Shown in pieces: positions 25,001 through 35,858 of a stretch of 64,000 bases of DNA. Position 1 is the first letter of the stretch; each line of letters begins with the position of its first letter. Source of the DNA: Vitis vinifera (taxonomy: Eukaryota > Streptophyta > Magnoliopsida > Vitales > Vitaceae); NCBI RefSeq assembly GCF_030704535.1, contig NC_081819.1, positions 21,362,001-21,426,000 on the forward strand, written 5' to 3'. Both the position numbers and the translations under genes were made by a program. The notes below the pieces were generated by a model. It saw only the letters and a program-made list of their open reading frames with translations, searched no databases and was not told the DNA's origin.

Positions 25001-27312
25001 ATGGCTTTGGGGGGAATAGACGGCTGTGATGGGTGCAACGCCATGATGGAGGCGCAGGTCATTTGTAGACATCATGCGCACGAGCCCCGGGAGAACCAGT
25101 GCAGTTCAGTTCTTGTTAGGCACGTCAAAGCTCCTGCTAATCTGGTAAGTTCATTTCTGGGCCGTTGGATGGGTTGACTGAGCTTATCTGGGTGTTCTTT
25201 GCTGTAGTCGCCGTTGATCTGTCTGACTTTGGTTTTGTGACGATTTTGACCCGGTTTTTTCGTGTAGATCTGAGCTTTTCTCGAACTTTTTCCTGGCAAT
25301 TATTTTTCTCTAGAAAATTGGGTTTTGGATGGGAAATTTTATTCTCTTAATGAAGTGTCAGGGAAAATGGTGTGCTGGGAATTTTATTTTTTTTCCCTTT
25401 TTTTGATGGATTGGGTTGGAGGATTTGGATTACGTGAAGGGCGTGGATGTTTACAGTCTGTTTGGTTCTTGAGAAAATTTGAGGGAAATGAGAAGGAATG
25501 CTAGAAAGTGGGTTGACTTTTTCTTAGTTTTGCTTCTTTCTACGGGACCGGGTGTTAGAGAGAATTCGCAATAAATTAAAGAAAAAAAAGGGAATTGTGA
25601 TTTTGAAATGGAATGATTGAGCTGTTTGAAAATTGATTTGATTTAAAAAAAGTTTGTATCTTCTTTGTTTGGCAGCTGAGAAAAAAAAGGGGGGCCAAGG
25701 GGCCTAAACAAGCATTTCACTGAAACCCCCCAACAACATAAATCATGTGATTCAAAATTTTATTTTCTTTCCTTTTCCATCATTTTCTCAGCCACCAGTC
25801 AGGCCAGCTCATTGTGTATTGGTTATGATTAATTATAGTTAATTGTGTTGGCATAAAGAAAAAAAAATGCTTTGCTTGCCCAAATGCTTAGCCGGTTTGC
25901 TTCAATGAATCTCTGATGCTCAAAATGGCATCTGATGTAAATTTTTACAAAATTGAGGGCATTTATTGTTCTTTATGTCCATCCAGATGCAAAGAAGCAA
26001 ACTGCAAAGCTGTTCACTGTATATAGCATTATACAAACTTGAATTGTTGATTTTCAGGTTGGATGAATTTTTTGTTTAATGAATCAGGTTTGGTCACTGG
26101 TAAGGAGATTTGATCAACCCCAGAAGTACAAGCCCTTTGTTAGTAGGTGTGTGGTGCAAGGGGACCTCAGGATTGGGAGTGTCCGGGAAGTGAACGTCAA
26201 GACCGGTCTTCCGGCGACAACCAGCACGGAAAGGCTAGAGCTGTTTGATGACGATGAGCACGTACTTGGCATCAAAATCCTCGATGGGGATCACAGACTA
26301 AGGGTATGAGCTTATTCCCTCTCAGTTTGTTTCATTGCATCATCATGGCCTTTGTACATATCCTTTTCCTTATCGGTTGGTGTTCTATGGCTCATTCCAT
26401 GAACTGAAAAATTATCTGATATGTAGTTTGGCAAAACCTCAAAAGCTAGGTTGGGTTTTCTAAGATGAAAGTGTCTTTTCTTGTGCTTGCGAACAATTTT
26501 CGTGTTACTCTCTTGAAGTGTATTAGTGTTGTTTTGAGACTTGAATGATTTAATGTGTCGGTTGTTGCTAAAATCGTCTTGGGTATACTTCCTTTTCTTG
26601 GTCTTGGTTCTTGACTTGGTTTTTTTCAATGCTTTAAAATTGGTGGGATTGCCTTGGATTTGTCTTCAATGAATAGATTAATGGGTTGTGTAGTTCAGTA
26701 ATTAATCCGTGTTCTCATAGTGTCGTCTAGAAGTAGGTACTTGTCATTTTCCAATTGCCGTCTGACTTGTTTCTTAAACCATTAAGAGATTGCATTTAAC
26801 CGCTTGCGAGTAGTTCTATCGTGATGGGGGATCTCCATTTTCTATTGAAAAATAGTACTTTTTCCAAACAGTTCACAGTGCCCATATGGCCATGAGTCCT
26901 TGCTGAATATGAGCAAAAGGTAAAATGTCCGTGATGGGCATGGTGTGGACACCATTGGACCTCCAGGGCACTGATATCCGCCATTCTGCATATTATGCCC
27001 TTGGAGTATTTGTACTATTTCCGATTGACGAATTACCGTTCAGTCCGCCAAAAGCATTCATACCCCTTCTTTATTTTGTTCTTGAATGTGCAGAACTACT
27101 CCTCTGTTATTACTGTTCATCCAGAAATAATTGATGGGAGACCAGGGACACTGGTGATTGAGTCCTTTGTGGTGGACGTGCCTGAGGGGAACACCAAGGA
27201 TGACACATGCTACTTTGTTCGGGCTCTCATCAACTGCAACCTCAAATGTCTGGCTGAAGTCTCAGAGAGGATGGCCATGCTGGGCCGAGTTGAACCTGCC
27301 AATGCAGTCTGA
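25001..27312 (+). CDS. Abscisic acid receptor, PYR/PYL/RCAR family (PYL8/9 clade)
   Basis: Three exons in phase 0: 25001-25144, 26088-26303 and 27094-27312; 192 residues. PYL proteins bind abscisic acid in a START/Bet v 1-like pocket and then inhibit clade A PP2C phosphatases, releasing SnRK2 kinases, in cytosol and nucleus. Seen: N-terminal HHAHEPRENQCSS...VKAPANL typical of the monomeric PYL7-10 clade; VWSLVRRFDQPQKYKPF at the start of exon 2; gate loop TGLPA at residues 87-91; latch HRL at 117-119; and the C-terminal helix LADVSERLA-type segment (LAEVSERMAMLG). The usual gate is SGLPA, so Thr replaces Ser here. Two introns at these positions are the normal architecture for this clade. The start is the ATG after ctgatttttt; a second ATG pair (MM) 15 codons in is a less likely alternative. 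Confidence 0.95.
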
Positions 27313-27982
27313 GCTGGGTTTAGAGAATGGGCCTGCTGAGGCTTATCATAGAAGATTTGAAGATAGGAGAGTTTCCTCTGTCAGCTCAAGAGTTTTGCAT
27401 AGATGGTCCGGCAGCTTTTTTCCATCTTATATTTGCTTTTACCACTTAATTTCCTCAAGTGGCCGGAGAACCAGATTCTCCAACAGGTTTCTGTAAAAGT
27501 TCTTAGGTTCTCTCTCATCTCTTTCTGGGTTTTGTCCATGGTGGTATATCAATCTGGTGGTTGTCTGTAAATAGTTTTGTTAAAGAAAGTTTCAGGCTTT
27601 AATGTTGTAGTTGCAGGTGGAATATGGGAACTGAACCTTTGAGGCTCTGCTGCTTCACTGTCTTGTATATATTGCACAACCTCTTCAGTTCATTAATGTT
27701 ATTGCAAAAATTTCTGTTTATACATGTTTTCTCCTTCAGCTTTCCACAATTTATTTTTTTCTCAGATTCGATGCGTGAATAGTTACTATACTGCAAAACA
27801 AGTTCACTGCAGTGATGAAAACCTAGATTTATAGGAGAATTGAATAAGCTTCATTCCTTTTCTTTTGTATAATTTAACAAGTATTTTCAGGTTAGAACAA
27901 CCTCAACTATCAGTAATGGAACTGTACATTGATCCTCTTCAGGTTGAATTCTCTCAACACATTCTCTTCCAACACTTGCTTA
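27313..27982. other. Convergent 3' UTRs of the PYL and PPR genes
   Basis: Contains the 3' UTR of the PYL gene (+) and, toward 27982, that of the PPR gene (-). No other gene seen. Confidence 0.5.
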
Positions 27983-30724
27983 TCACCAGAAATCATTACA
28001 GGAACACTTCCCTTCCCTGAAATGGTGAAACCGAACACCATCCCGGAGGAAAAGCTCCCGGGCTTTTACCAGTGATATGTATTTTGCAGCCGAGTGACAG
28101 TCGGAACATATTCTTGTGTTCTTGATTACCCTTATGGGTTCACCTGCTTTCATCTTGATCAGTCCATAGGTGATGGCCAGTTTCTCAGTGTGGCTTAACA
28201 GAATCTTCTGCTTCTCTACCTCATCCATGTTTTGATATACACAGTTGACATCAGGCACATATCCCAGTTTCTTCATTTCTGAAACTAACTGGTACAGCTC
28301 AAAATATATTTTCCCTGCATCTGGATGGGGTTTCTCATCAGAAGAGAACACATGAACCCTCTGGTTAATTTGTATCCAGCTCCACACCTGCCGGTTCCTC
28401 ACCCCTGCAGCGCCCATCAATTCTCTAAGATGATCCATGTCTTCCCATCTGTTGAAAATTGAGTATAAGTTCATCATTAAGATGTAATTAGCAGAGTTAT
28501 TAGGTTCCAACTTGAAGAGATTCTTTGCTGCAGTCTCTGCAAACTTGAGGTTTTTATGGATTCGACAGGATCCAAGAAGAGCACCCCAGATGGTAGCATC
28601 AGGTTTTAGTGGCATAGTATGAATTAAATCCCAAGCTTCATCAAGATAGCCAGCTCTACCCAGAAGATCAACCATGCAGCAGTAATGTTCAAGCCTAGGG
28701 ACTATTCTATAATCTGTTATCATACTGTCAAAGTATTTCCATCCTTCCCCAATCAAACCTGAATTTTTGCAAGCAGAGAGGAGAGCAGTGAAGGTTATGG
28801 CATCAGGGCCGACACCCACTTTCTGCATTTCATTAAAAACAGATATAGCCTCTTTCCCAAGCCCAAAAATGGCAAACCCCATGATCATACAGTTCCAGGA
28901 GGCTAATGTTTTGTTCTGAATCCTCCTGAAAACCTTGTGAGCATTCTTTAAGCTGCTGGACTTGCTGTACATGTCAATGAGAGCTGTTGCTACAAAAACA
29001 TCTTCAATGAAACCGTTTCTTATACTGAGACAGTGTATCTCTTTGCCCTTCTGCAGCAAAGACAGGCTGGCACAAGCGCGAAGCAAGCATGTGATGCTAG
29101 CTGAATTAGGCATGACGCCTTCTTGCTGCATTTGGGCAAAAAACTTGAGGGAATCTCTATTGTTTCCCGCCTGTGAGGATCCTGATATCAGAGCAGTCCA
29201 TGAGACCACATTAGGGGTCAATCCCAGACTTTTGGTTTGATGGAGCACAGCCAACGCTTCCTTACCACAGCCCCACATTGCATACCCTGAAATCATACCA
29301 TTCCATGTCACCAAATCGGGTTTGATTCCTTCCTTTTCCATCTGATTCAATAGCCTTAGAGCATCTTCAAACATGCCCTTGAAGGAATATCCTGAAACCA
29401 AAGAGTTCCAAGCAAAGATGTTTCTGTTCTTCATGTTGTCAAAAACTGCTTGAGCACTGGTTAAGCTATGATTCTTCACGTACATGTCTATTAGTGAAGT
29501 TCCTACATATACATCACAGTCAAACCCATTTCTCAACACATATCCATGAGTTTCCTTCCCCATATTCAAGAAACCCAGTTCACTAATAGCTTGAAGAACA
29601 CTAGTCATGGAGCTTGAGTTAGGCTTGAAGCCCTCACCTTGCATTCTCTGTAAAATATTCAGTACTTCTTCCTTATAACCATGAAGAAAATGACCTGATA
29701 AAAGGCAATTCCAAGTTACAATGTCTGGTTTCATATCAGAGGATTCTAACTCATAGAAAAGACTCCATGCATCATTCAAAAAACCAAGTGCAGCATAACT
29801 GGAAATCATTGAGTTCCATGAAGATGTGTTCCTGTTTTCCATTGAATCAAAAACTCTTCTAGCTAGTTCAAGTTTGCCATTTTTGGAGTACATGCTAATC
29901 AGAGGATTGCATAAGGATACATCTGAGTCTAATCCAAATCTAAAAACATACCCATGAATCTGCTTTGCTGCATTGAGAGCCCCCATTTTTCCACAAGCTT
30001 GGAGGACTCTCACAATTGTAGCAGTCTCAGCTTTCAAAAATGAAAATTGCATTTTTCGAAACAGCTCTACACCCTTCTGCAATTTCTCACTCTGTAAATT
30101 CAGTATAATTGCCTCATTCCACAATAGAGCTTCTGGGTTTGGCATTTCATGAAACACTTGGTTTGCTTTCTCTAAACCCCAACACCTCCCATAGAAATTC
30201 ATCAGAGCACACCTCAGATACACATCCAAATCAAAACCCCTTTTGATTAAACATCCATGGATCTCCATTCCAAGCCATATATCCATTACCCTAGTGCAAG
30301 TTTTCAAAGCAACACTATAAACTTCACTATCAAATACCACTCCTTTACCATGCAGCTCCTTGAAAACCTCAAGAACAATATGTAAACTCCCTGCAGAACT
30401 CTTGAATTCCTCCACAAAAGAGTTCCATTTAAGATAGTTTCTTGGCAAGCCCACATAGAAAACCATGGCAGCAGACCAAAAATCACCAAATCCCAAGTAA
30501 CTGGAGATCAAATTTTTGGCTGCAGCATCAGGATTCCACTTTTGGGGCAATTTTATCATCTGGGCGTGCATCATTTTGACTGAAGTAAGAGAAGTGATTA
30601 CATTGGAATCATCTGAAGAATGAGAATCCAAGTAAAGCTTGGAGGTTGGGGTTTTGATTGGCTTGTGGGTGAGTGGATTTTGAAGAGGTGGGTGGAGGTG
30701 GTGCAATGGAACTAGTTTTTCCAT
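27983..30724 (-). CDS. PLS-DYW pentatricopeptide repeat protein (At4g01030-like)
   Basis: A single uninterrupted 913-residue frame. PPR proteins of this class bind specific organellar RNAs; members with a DYW domain carry out C-to-U RNA editing in mitochondria or chloroplasts. Seen: many tandem 31-36 residue repeats from about residue 50 to 680 with typical 'N/DVVTWNxxISGY', 'GKEIHxLxIRNGF' and 'ALIDMYSKSSSLKNAxKVF' phrases; an E domain with 'RAGYLDEAWDLIHTMPLKPDATIWGALL'; and a complete C-terminal DYW deaminase with HTE at about 845, CSDC about 30 residues later, and final CSCNDFW. The zinc-binding HxE and CxxC are present, while the last tripeptide is DFW instead of DYW and HTE replaces the commoner HSE. 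The N-terminus (MEKLVPLHHLHPP) is not strongly diagnostic for either organelle. Best match by memory is At4g01030, which also neighbours WTF1 in Arabidopsis. Confidence 0.95.
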   Translation of the reverse strand: MEKLVPLHHLHPPLQNPLTHKPIKTPTSKLYLDSHSSDDSNVITSLTSVKMMHAQMIKLPQKWNPDAAAKNLISSYLGFGDFWSAAMVFYVGLPRNYLKWNSFVEEFKSSAGSLHIVLEVFKELHGKGVVFDSEVYSVALKTCTRVMDIWLGMEIHGCLIKRGFDLDVYLRCALMNFYGRCWGLEKANQVFHEMPNPEALLWNEAIILNLQSEKLQKGVELFRKMQFSFLKAETATIVRVLQACGKMGALNAAKQIHGYVFRFGLDSDVSLCNPLISMYSKNGKLELARRVFDSMENRNTSSWNSMISSYAALGFLNDAWSLFYELESSDMKPDIVTWNCLLSGHFLHGYKEEVLNILQRMQGEGFKPNSSSMTSVLQAISELGFLNMGKETHGYVLRNGFDCDVYVGTSLIDMYVKNHSLTSAQAVFDNMKNRNIFAWNSLVSGYSFKGMFEDALRLLNQMEKEGIKPDLVTWNGMISGYAMWGCGKEALAVLHQTKSLGLTPNVVSWTALISGSSQAGNNRDSLKFFAQMQQEGVMPNSASITCLLRACASLSLLQKGKEIHCLSIRNGFIEDVFVATALIDMYSKSSSLKNAHKVFRRIQNKTLASWNCMIMGFAIFGLGKEAISVFNEMQKVGVGPDAITFTALLSACKNSGLIGEGWKYFDSMITDYRIVPRLEHYCCMVDLLGRAGYLDEAWDLIHTMPLKPDATIWGALLGSCRIHKNLKFAETAAKNLFKLEPNNSANYILMMNLYSIFNRWEDMDHLRELMGAAGVRNRQVWSWIQINQRVHVFSSDEKPHPDAGKIYFELYQLVSEMKKLGYVPDVNCVYQNMDEVEKQKILLSHTEKLAITYGLIKMKAGEPIRVIKNTRICSDCHSAAKYISLVKARELFLRDGVRFHHFREGKCSCNDFW

Positions 30725-33400
30725 GGAAGTTTTTGAGTCTTAGACAGTTACGAATGTAGACACTGTAGAGGATGTTGAATGTGGAGAGATAGCTGGGATT
30801 CCATTGGAAAAGTACAACGAAGTTAAAAGAGCTTCTAGATTTTCAGTGGATAAGGTTATCCTTCCATTAAATGTTGGCAAAAAACACTCCTGAAAATCTA
30901 TAACATTGTAGCAAATATCTGTTGCTGGAAAAATGGAATAAGATCTCTGAAATGCTTTTCCAATAGATAAATTATAAAAATAATACTTAAGTTCTTATTA
31001 AACCTAACCAAAAAAAAAAAATGTAAATTTTTTGAAAGCCAACTGAATACCACCTTCTTAGCATATAAGCTTACTGTTTAAATTTTCTGCTTGGAAATGT
31101 ATTTTAAAATAATATTTTTTAGAATAATTTAAAAATAATAGTTTTACAATGTTTTTTAAACAAAAAAATCTGTTTATAACTTGAAATATTCTTAACATAA
31201 TTTTTATATTTTTAAATGTTTATTAAAATTAGTTTTTATTTATAATTTCTGTTTTCAATCATTCTTCATGTATAATTATGTTATAAAATGATTTTTTAAA
31301 AATAATTAAAAACAATTAAAATCTATAATCCTATGTTGTTAAAAATTGTCAAACATGCTTTCGGTTCAAAAAAAGTTCCTAAATAGGCTATCAAACTCTT
31401 TTCTCAACTTTTAAAAAGTACATATTTTTATAAATGATTTCAGATTTTAATTATAACAACTTTTTAATTTGTTTTTATAACCAACCAAACCTTGGACTCT
31501 CCATGAGAAACCAAATCTCGGGGTATTAATCTCGCCCACAACAACCAATAGACTCTTCATGAGAAATCAAATCTCGGGGTACTAATCTCGCCACAACAAC
31601 CAATACCAAACAAACTAGGGTATTATTAATGATAAGATTCGAACAAAGCATCTTTTAATTATACTTTCTTATTGCTTGTTGTTTGATCAAGCTGTTTAAA
31701 ACCAAAGAACCCTTTTTTGATAAAGCTCAAACTCAAATCCTTTTCAAGAGAACTTGGGAATGAAGCTTTAGAATTTGATTATTCCTTTGGATGTTCATAA
31801 TAATGCTAAACAAATATGCTCGAATATTTAGGGATGCTGAGTACAAAAGAAATGTCAAAATTTACACGTGTGCCTCATATCATTGCCAATTAATAACTTT
31901 TAATTTTCAATTTTAGCATTAGTAGAATTCGAAATAATTATTATTGCTGTGAGTGTAAATTTATGCTTGAAAATTTGATTAAATAAAAATCAACTTCTAG
32001 CATTGTGTCAGATAAAAAGTATGATTTTTCCTGCTGTTTTGAAGGCGGATATGTGAAAGTGCGAGACATGCACTTGGGAATTCTATCCATTCATGTTTGA
32101 AAAATCACAACTCTTATCTGCCTCCTCTGAGTCCTCTCTCACTTTTCTGCAAACATGGGTTCCGTAAGTGGAATTAGAATGAAGAAGACGTGATAAAGTC
32201 AGATGGGTATTCTGCAAGCCCTTTGGTTTGAACAGTCTTGGACCTTGGGAATTCCATGTCTAGGCATATCAGCCTCCTTCCCAACTCAAGAACAAAATAT
32301 TTGAAATGGAAAAACCAACTTATGGGAAGGACATGGGAGAAATACCATTAAGGCAAAGGAAAACTTCTAATTGATAGGCAAAGGTTACATATAAGGTGAA
32401 GATCTCCTCCCATTCAGATAGAGAACCCAGAATCAGTTGAGTTTGAGCTGCCTATTTGTAGAACACTTTGTTTCAGGACAAAGTATTAACAGCTATCAAG
32501 AGAAGGGTACCTGCCACCCAGGGTGTAGCTCACAATGAAATCATAAACAACACAAAATCATGCAAGGAAGAAAAAAAAAAAAGGAAAAAAAGTTGTCCCC
32601 TCTCTTCAAGGATTGTTTGGCCATGGAAAGCAGTGGACAATGCCTGTCTCAGACAGCAGATACGAAATCCAGCAGGCAAGACACAGGTTGTGGGCTTCTC
32701 ACAACAAGGGCTCCTAGCATGCCACAGGTGGTATTGAATCGGAAAACATCAACACCAGCAGAGATGGCACCAGTAGAAGCCCTTGAGGGAGAATCAACAA
32801 CCAGTGCCTTGATTATCAAAACTTCCATGGCTCTGCTCATTCTGGTGTTGGATACAGCCCCCTTATAGGCCACATAAGATTCCAGCACAGTGAGGTCTCA
32901 CTATCCTGGCACTTGACTTGAGTGGCAAAACCGGATCCTTTCGACTCCTGAAAAGTCAATATGAGGTCAACCCACATGCAGAAAGAATAAAGCTGCTTGA
33001 GCATCTTACCCTCATCGGTTTAATAGGCTTAGGTACCTGCAAGAATAATTCCCTCTTTCTTTTGTTCCAAATCAATATCCATGATCGACAGGAACATACT
33101 ACTAGTTGGTATGCTTTGTACTATTCATATCACAAGAGAATGTGGTAAAAAAAGAAGGAAAAACACTCAACACTAAGCACAAACTATTACATAATTCAAC
33201 AACGAAGCCGAATCTCGTATCATTCACACAAACTTTTTTGTTTAGTGCTGTCAAAGGCCATCAATAGCACATTGTACTAACAAATGGGAACAAACTGTTA
33301 CATACTAACAAAAATAAGCTAAACTTGTTTATCATTCTCATAACCTTTCAGCTTAAAGCTTTCATAAATATGGAAGTAAGGTCTTGAGTTCTCTTACATT
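30725..33400. other. Gene-poor region between the PPR and WTF1 genes
   Basis: 30725-30860 is upstream DNA and probable 5' UTR of the PPR gene. 30950-31480 is AT-rich. 32000-33200 is more balanced; a minus-strand frame at 32888-32649 (AVSNTRMSRAMEVLIIKALV...) is open but matches no family I know, and neighbouring frames are broken. I read it as old coding or transposon DNA, or part of a noncoding 3' region, and do not call a gene. Confidence 0.4.
31494..31605. repeat. Tandem duplication, about 56 bp x 2
   Basis: Unit 1 (31494-31549) and unit 2 (31550-31605) share ggggta(t/c)taatctcgcc and the surrounding 'catgagaaa(c/t)caaatctcg' and 'acaacaaccaata' blocks. They differ at a few positions and by small indels. 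Confidence 0.85.
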
Positions 33401-33616
33401 GTTGTTGAAGTGAAGAAATCTGTCTTCAAAGTTCTCATTTTTCTGATGCACTTCATTGGAGTTTAAAATGTGAGAATGAAGACCCAGGAGTCATACTGTT
33501 AAAGGATGCAGTGGCTCATAAAGGAATAAAACTTCATTCTTCAACCCCCCTTGCATATCATAAAAAGGCATTCAGGTCTCACTAAGTCTAGGCTGTGGCA
33601 ATTTTATAAGGTTTTT

Positions 33617-35203
33617 TTACCAGCGTTCTCTGGGTCGACCATCAGGGAACATGGGAACAAGCACTTTCTCTTCATCCTTCCCCAAGTTATCAACCTGCTT
33701 AACTTCTTTGTTCAATTCAAACTTCATGGTTCCATCATCTTCATCAAAATCAGGAGGTGTATTATCATCTTCATCACTCCAGTCATCTTCTTCATCGTCG
33801 TCGTCATCATCATCATCATCATCTAATCCATCACCCATTAAATTATCAACATCTGACCATTCTTCTCCCTCCTCACCACTTCCATGTTCCTGTTCATCAG
33901 TTCCCTCCACCACATCTGCATCGCTTCTGGGAGCACCCCTCCTTCGAAATCTGGGAACAGAAACAAGAGCACGGAGCTTCTCCTTGATAACCAACAACCG
34001 ATCCTTCTCTATCAACTGAGAATCACTGTAAGCTTCCCTGAGGAAAACTGAGTCCCTGTCCCCTTTCAAAGAAACATAGAACATGTCGGGGTGCCTTATC
34101 AACATCCCCCTCAGCTGCTGGGAGAATCTAAACTCCTCCCTAAAATGGGTAAGGTGATCCACAAGAGTTCTCTTTTCAACTGTAAGACTCAACATCTCAT
34201 GAACCACCCCACATGCATGCTTCTCTTTCTCAGGCGAACCAGACCTCAGTCCTGAGAAATCAGAATATGGGGATATATAAGGCATGTCTCTAAACCTAGA
34301 AAGCCTTCTCATCTCACCCTTGGAAAGACTAAGACCTTTTGGTAGCTTTACTCTATTAAACTTTGGTGGCCTATCTATAATTAAGTCTCTTTCTTCAAGC
34401 TCTCTAACTCGCTTCTCTTCCTCCCAAATCTCTGCAGCCGAAACTGCAAGCTCAGGATCCCAATGAGTCAATTCCAATGCTGGCCCTCTTTCAGTCTGCA
34501 CAACCTTAAAATATTGCGGGTACCGTTGACAAATTGTGTCACGGAATTCTGAAGGAAGCCCAAGATCAGTCTTCAAATGAGCAATCTTTTCCAATAAAAT
34601 CCGCTTCTCCATCGACATCATCAACAACTTCCTCAACTTGACAACCAACAAATCCTCCATCTCATTCCTAATCTTCAACTCCTCCAAGTAAAGTCTCTCC
34701 GCTTCTGGCGTCAACTTGAACTTAAGTGAATAAACCCCTTCTTCCACAATCTCAAATATTGCAGGGAATTTCTTCAACAGAGCAATAAATCTTCTCTTTT
34801 TCGTGAGACCCAATTCTCTTCTATACTTACCCAACTGCCTAAGAGACATAACTCGGTCTGGTTGACTCACTAAAAGCTTCCTAATCTTCAAAACCAGTTT
34901 CAGCTTCTTGTCCCTTTGAACCACATTATCGAATGGAAGCTCTTTTCTTCTCTTCACTGCAGCTCTTATTGGCCCAACAGGAACGTGGGTTTTTCTCAAA
35001 TTTCTCAAACAATCAACCCTCTCTCGCAAAACCAAACTTCCACCCAAAAATGGCGTCTTTTGTGTGTGATTTGGAGTAAATGAAAGATGGGATTTTACAG
35101 AAACTTTAGGCTTCTCAAAGAAAGATGACTTGCATGAGAGAAAGAATGGTAAAACAGTGGATGGTGAGGCTTTGGATGAAGATATCAAGAGCTTGGTGTC
35201 CAT
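33617..35203 (-). CDS. PORR-domain organelle RNA-splicing factor, WTF1-like
   Basis: A 528-residue intronless frame from the ATG (MDTKLLISSSKAS) at 35203. WTF1 (maize; Arabidopsis At4g01037) is a chloroplast protein of the plant organelle RNA recognition family that, with the RNase III-like RNC1, promotes splicing of plastid group II introns. Seen: a Ser-rich N-terminus resembling a chloroplast transit peptide; the PORR core from about residue 85 (RRKELPFDNVVQRDKKLKLVLKIRKLL) through KFPAIFEIVEEGVYSLKF, KTDLGLPSEFRDTICQRYPQYF and RHPDMFYVSLKGDRDSVFLREAY; and a strongly acidic C-terminal tail containing ten Asp in a row. The frame is open upstream to 35299 but only a GTG occurs there, so the 35203 ATG is preferred. 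A perfect-looking donor (cag|gtgagt at 35300/35299) sits in the presumed 5' UTR, but no AG acceptor occurs before the start codon. Confidence 0.94.
   Translation of the reverse strand: MDTKLLISSSKASPSTVLPFFLSCKSSFFEKPKVSVKSHLSFTPNHTQKTPFLGGSLVLRERVDCLRNLRKTHVPVGPIRAAVKRRKELPFDNVVQRDKKLKLVLKIRKLLVSQPDRVMSLRQLGKYRRELGLTKKRRFIALLKKFPAIFEIVEEGVYSLKFKLTPEAERLYLEELKIRNEMEDLLVVKLRKLLMMSMEKRILLEKIAHLKTDLGLPSEFRDTICQRYPQYFKVVQTERGPALELTHWDPELAVSAAEIWEEEKRVRELEERDLIIDRPPKFNRVKLPKGLSLSKGEMRRLSRFRDMPYISPYSDFSGLRSGSPEKEKHACGVVHEMLSLTVEKRTLVDHLTHFREEFRFSQQLRGMLIRHPDMFYVSLKGDRDSVFLREAYSDSQLIEKDRLLVIKEKLRALVSVPRFRRRGAPRSDADVVEGTDEQEHGSGEEGEEWSDVDNLMGDGLDDDDDDDDDDEEDDWSDEDDNTPPDFDEDDGTMKFELNKEVKQVDNLGKDEEKVLVPMFPDGRPRERW
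33794..33823. repeat. Trinucleotide (TCG/TCA) repeat inside the WTF1-like gene
   Basis: tcgtcgtcgtcatcatcatc and continuation encode the Asp run on the minus strand. GTC/GAC and GAT codons are mixed, so the run is partly degenerate and could vary in length between individuals. Confidence 0.85.
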
Positions 35204-35858
35204 GACAAGATTGTTTATAGGATTACAGAAGGAAAATATAGAGAAAAATGTCAAAGAAATATGAGATAAAGGTATATGAGAGTGAAGAATATGACTCACC
35301 TGGTTTAATTGGGCTGAGATTTAGAGGCCGAAGACGGTGTTAGGGTTTTGGGAGAACGAGGGTTTATGGGAGAAAAACCCATTTCTGAGGATATTTCTGT
35401 GGCATTTTTGTTATCTTCTTAATGGGGACTTGAGCGTAATTCTGAAGAAGCGTAAGGGTGTAACTGTCCGGATAAGTGAGCTATGATTGTTCGGGGCTGT
35501 TTGTGTTTGGTTGCAAAGAAAATGCGGAGTTATGCCCAAATTGAAAATTATCATGTTAATTATAATAAAAATTATGTCTATAAATTTATCATTTTCTTAC
35601 AAACCAAACATCAGTTAAAAATATTTGCAAAATACATATTCTTACCCAATCATACCTCGGCTCGTGTACAAAATAGAAAAGTCAAACATTTGACTGCAAC
35701 CGTGAGTCTGATTGGTCAAGAGTCAAGACCACCTTGTCTTCAGTGCTCTCGCGCACATAGCATCCTCACGGTTACCGATTCAGTCAGAAATTCACAGCTT
35801 CGTTCACTCCCCTCGTATTAGAACCCTCCTGACTCGGCCGTGACCCGGTGAGTTCGAA
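35204..35858. promoter_or_regulatory. Bidirectional intergenic promoter region (WTF1-like / CHID1-like)
   Basis: The WTF1-like gene (-) and the CHID1-like gene (+) start 655 bases apart in head-to-head orientation, so this short stretch must carry both promoters and 5' UTRs. The part nearest 35859 is GC-richer (35720-35858). No clear TATA box is seen on either side, which is common for housekeeping bidirectional promoters. Confidence 0.5.

Noticed and set aside
32649-32888. Minus-strand open frame AVSNTRMSRAMEVLIIKAL...
   Set aside because: No family recognised, no supporting exons and no convincing promoter; left unannotated.
33651-34019. Ser-rich 122-codon plus frame
   Set aside because: Antisense shadow of the Asp/Glu-rich end of the WTF1-like gene.
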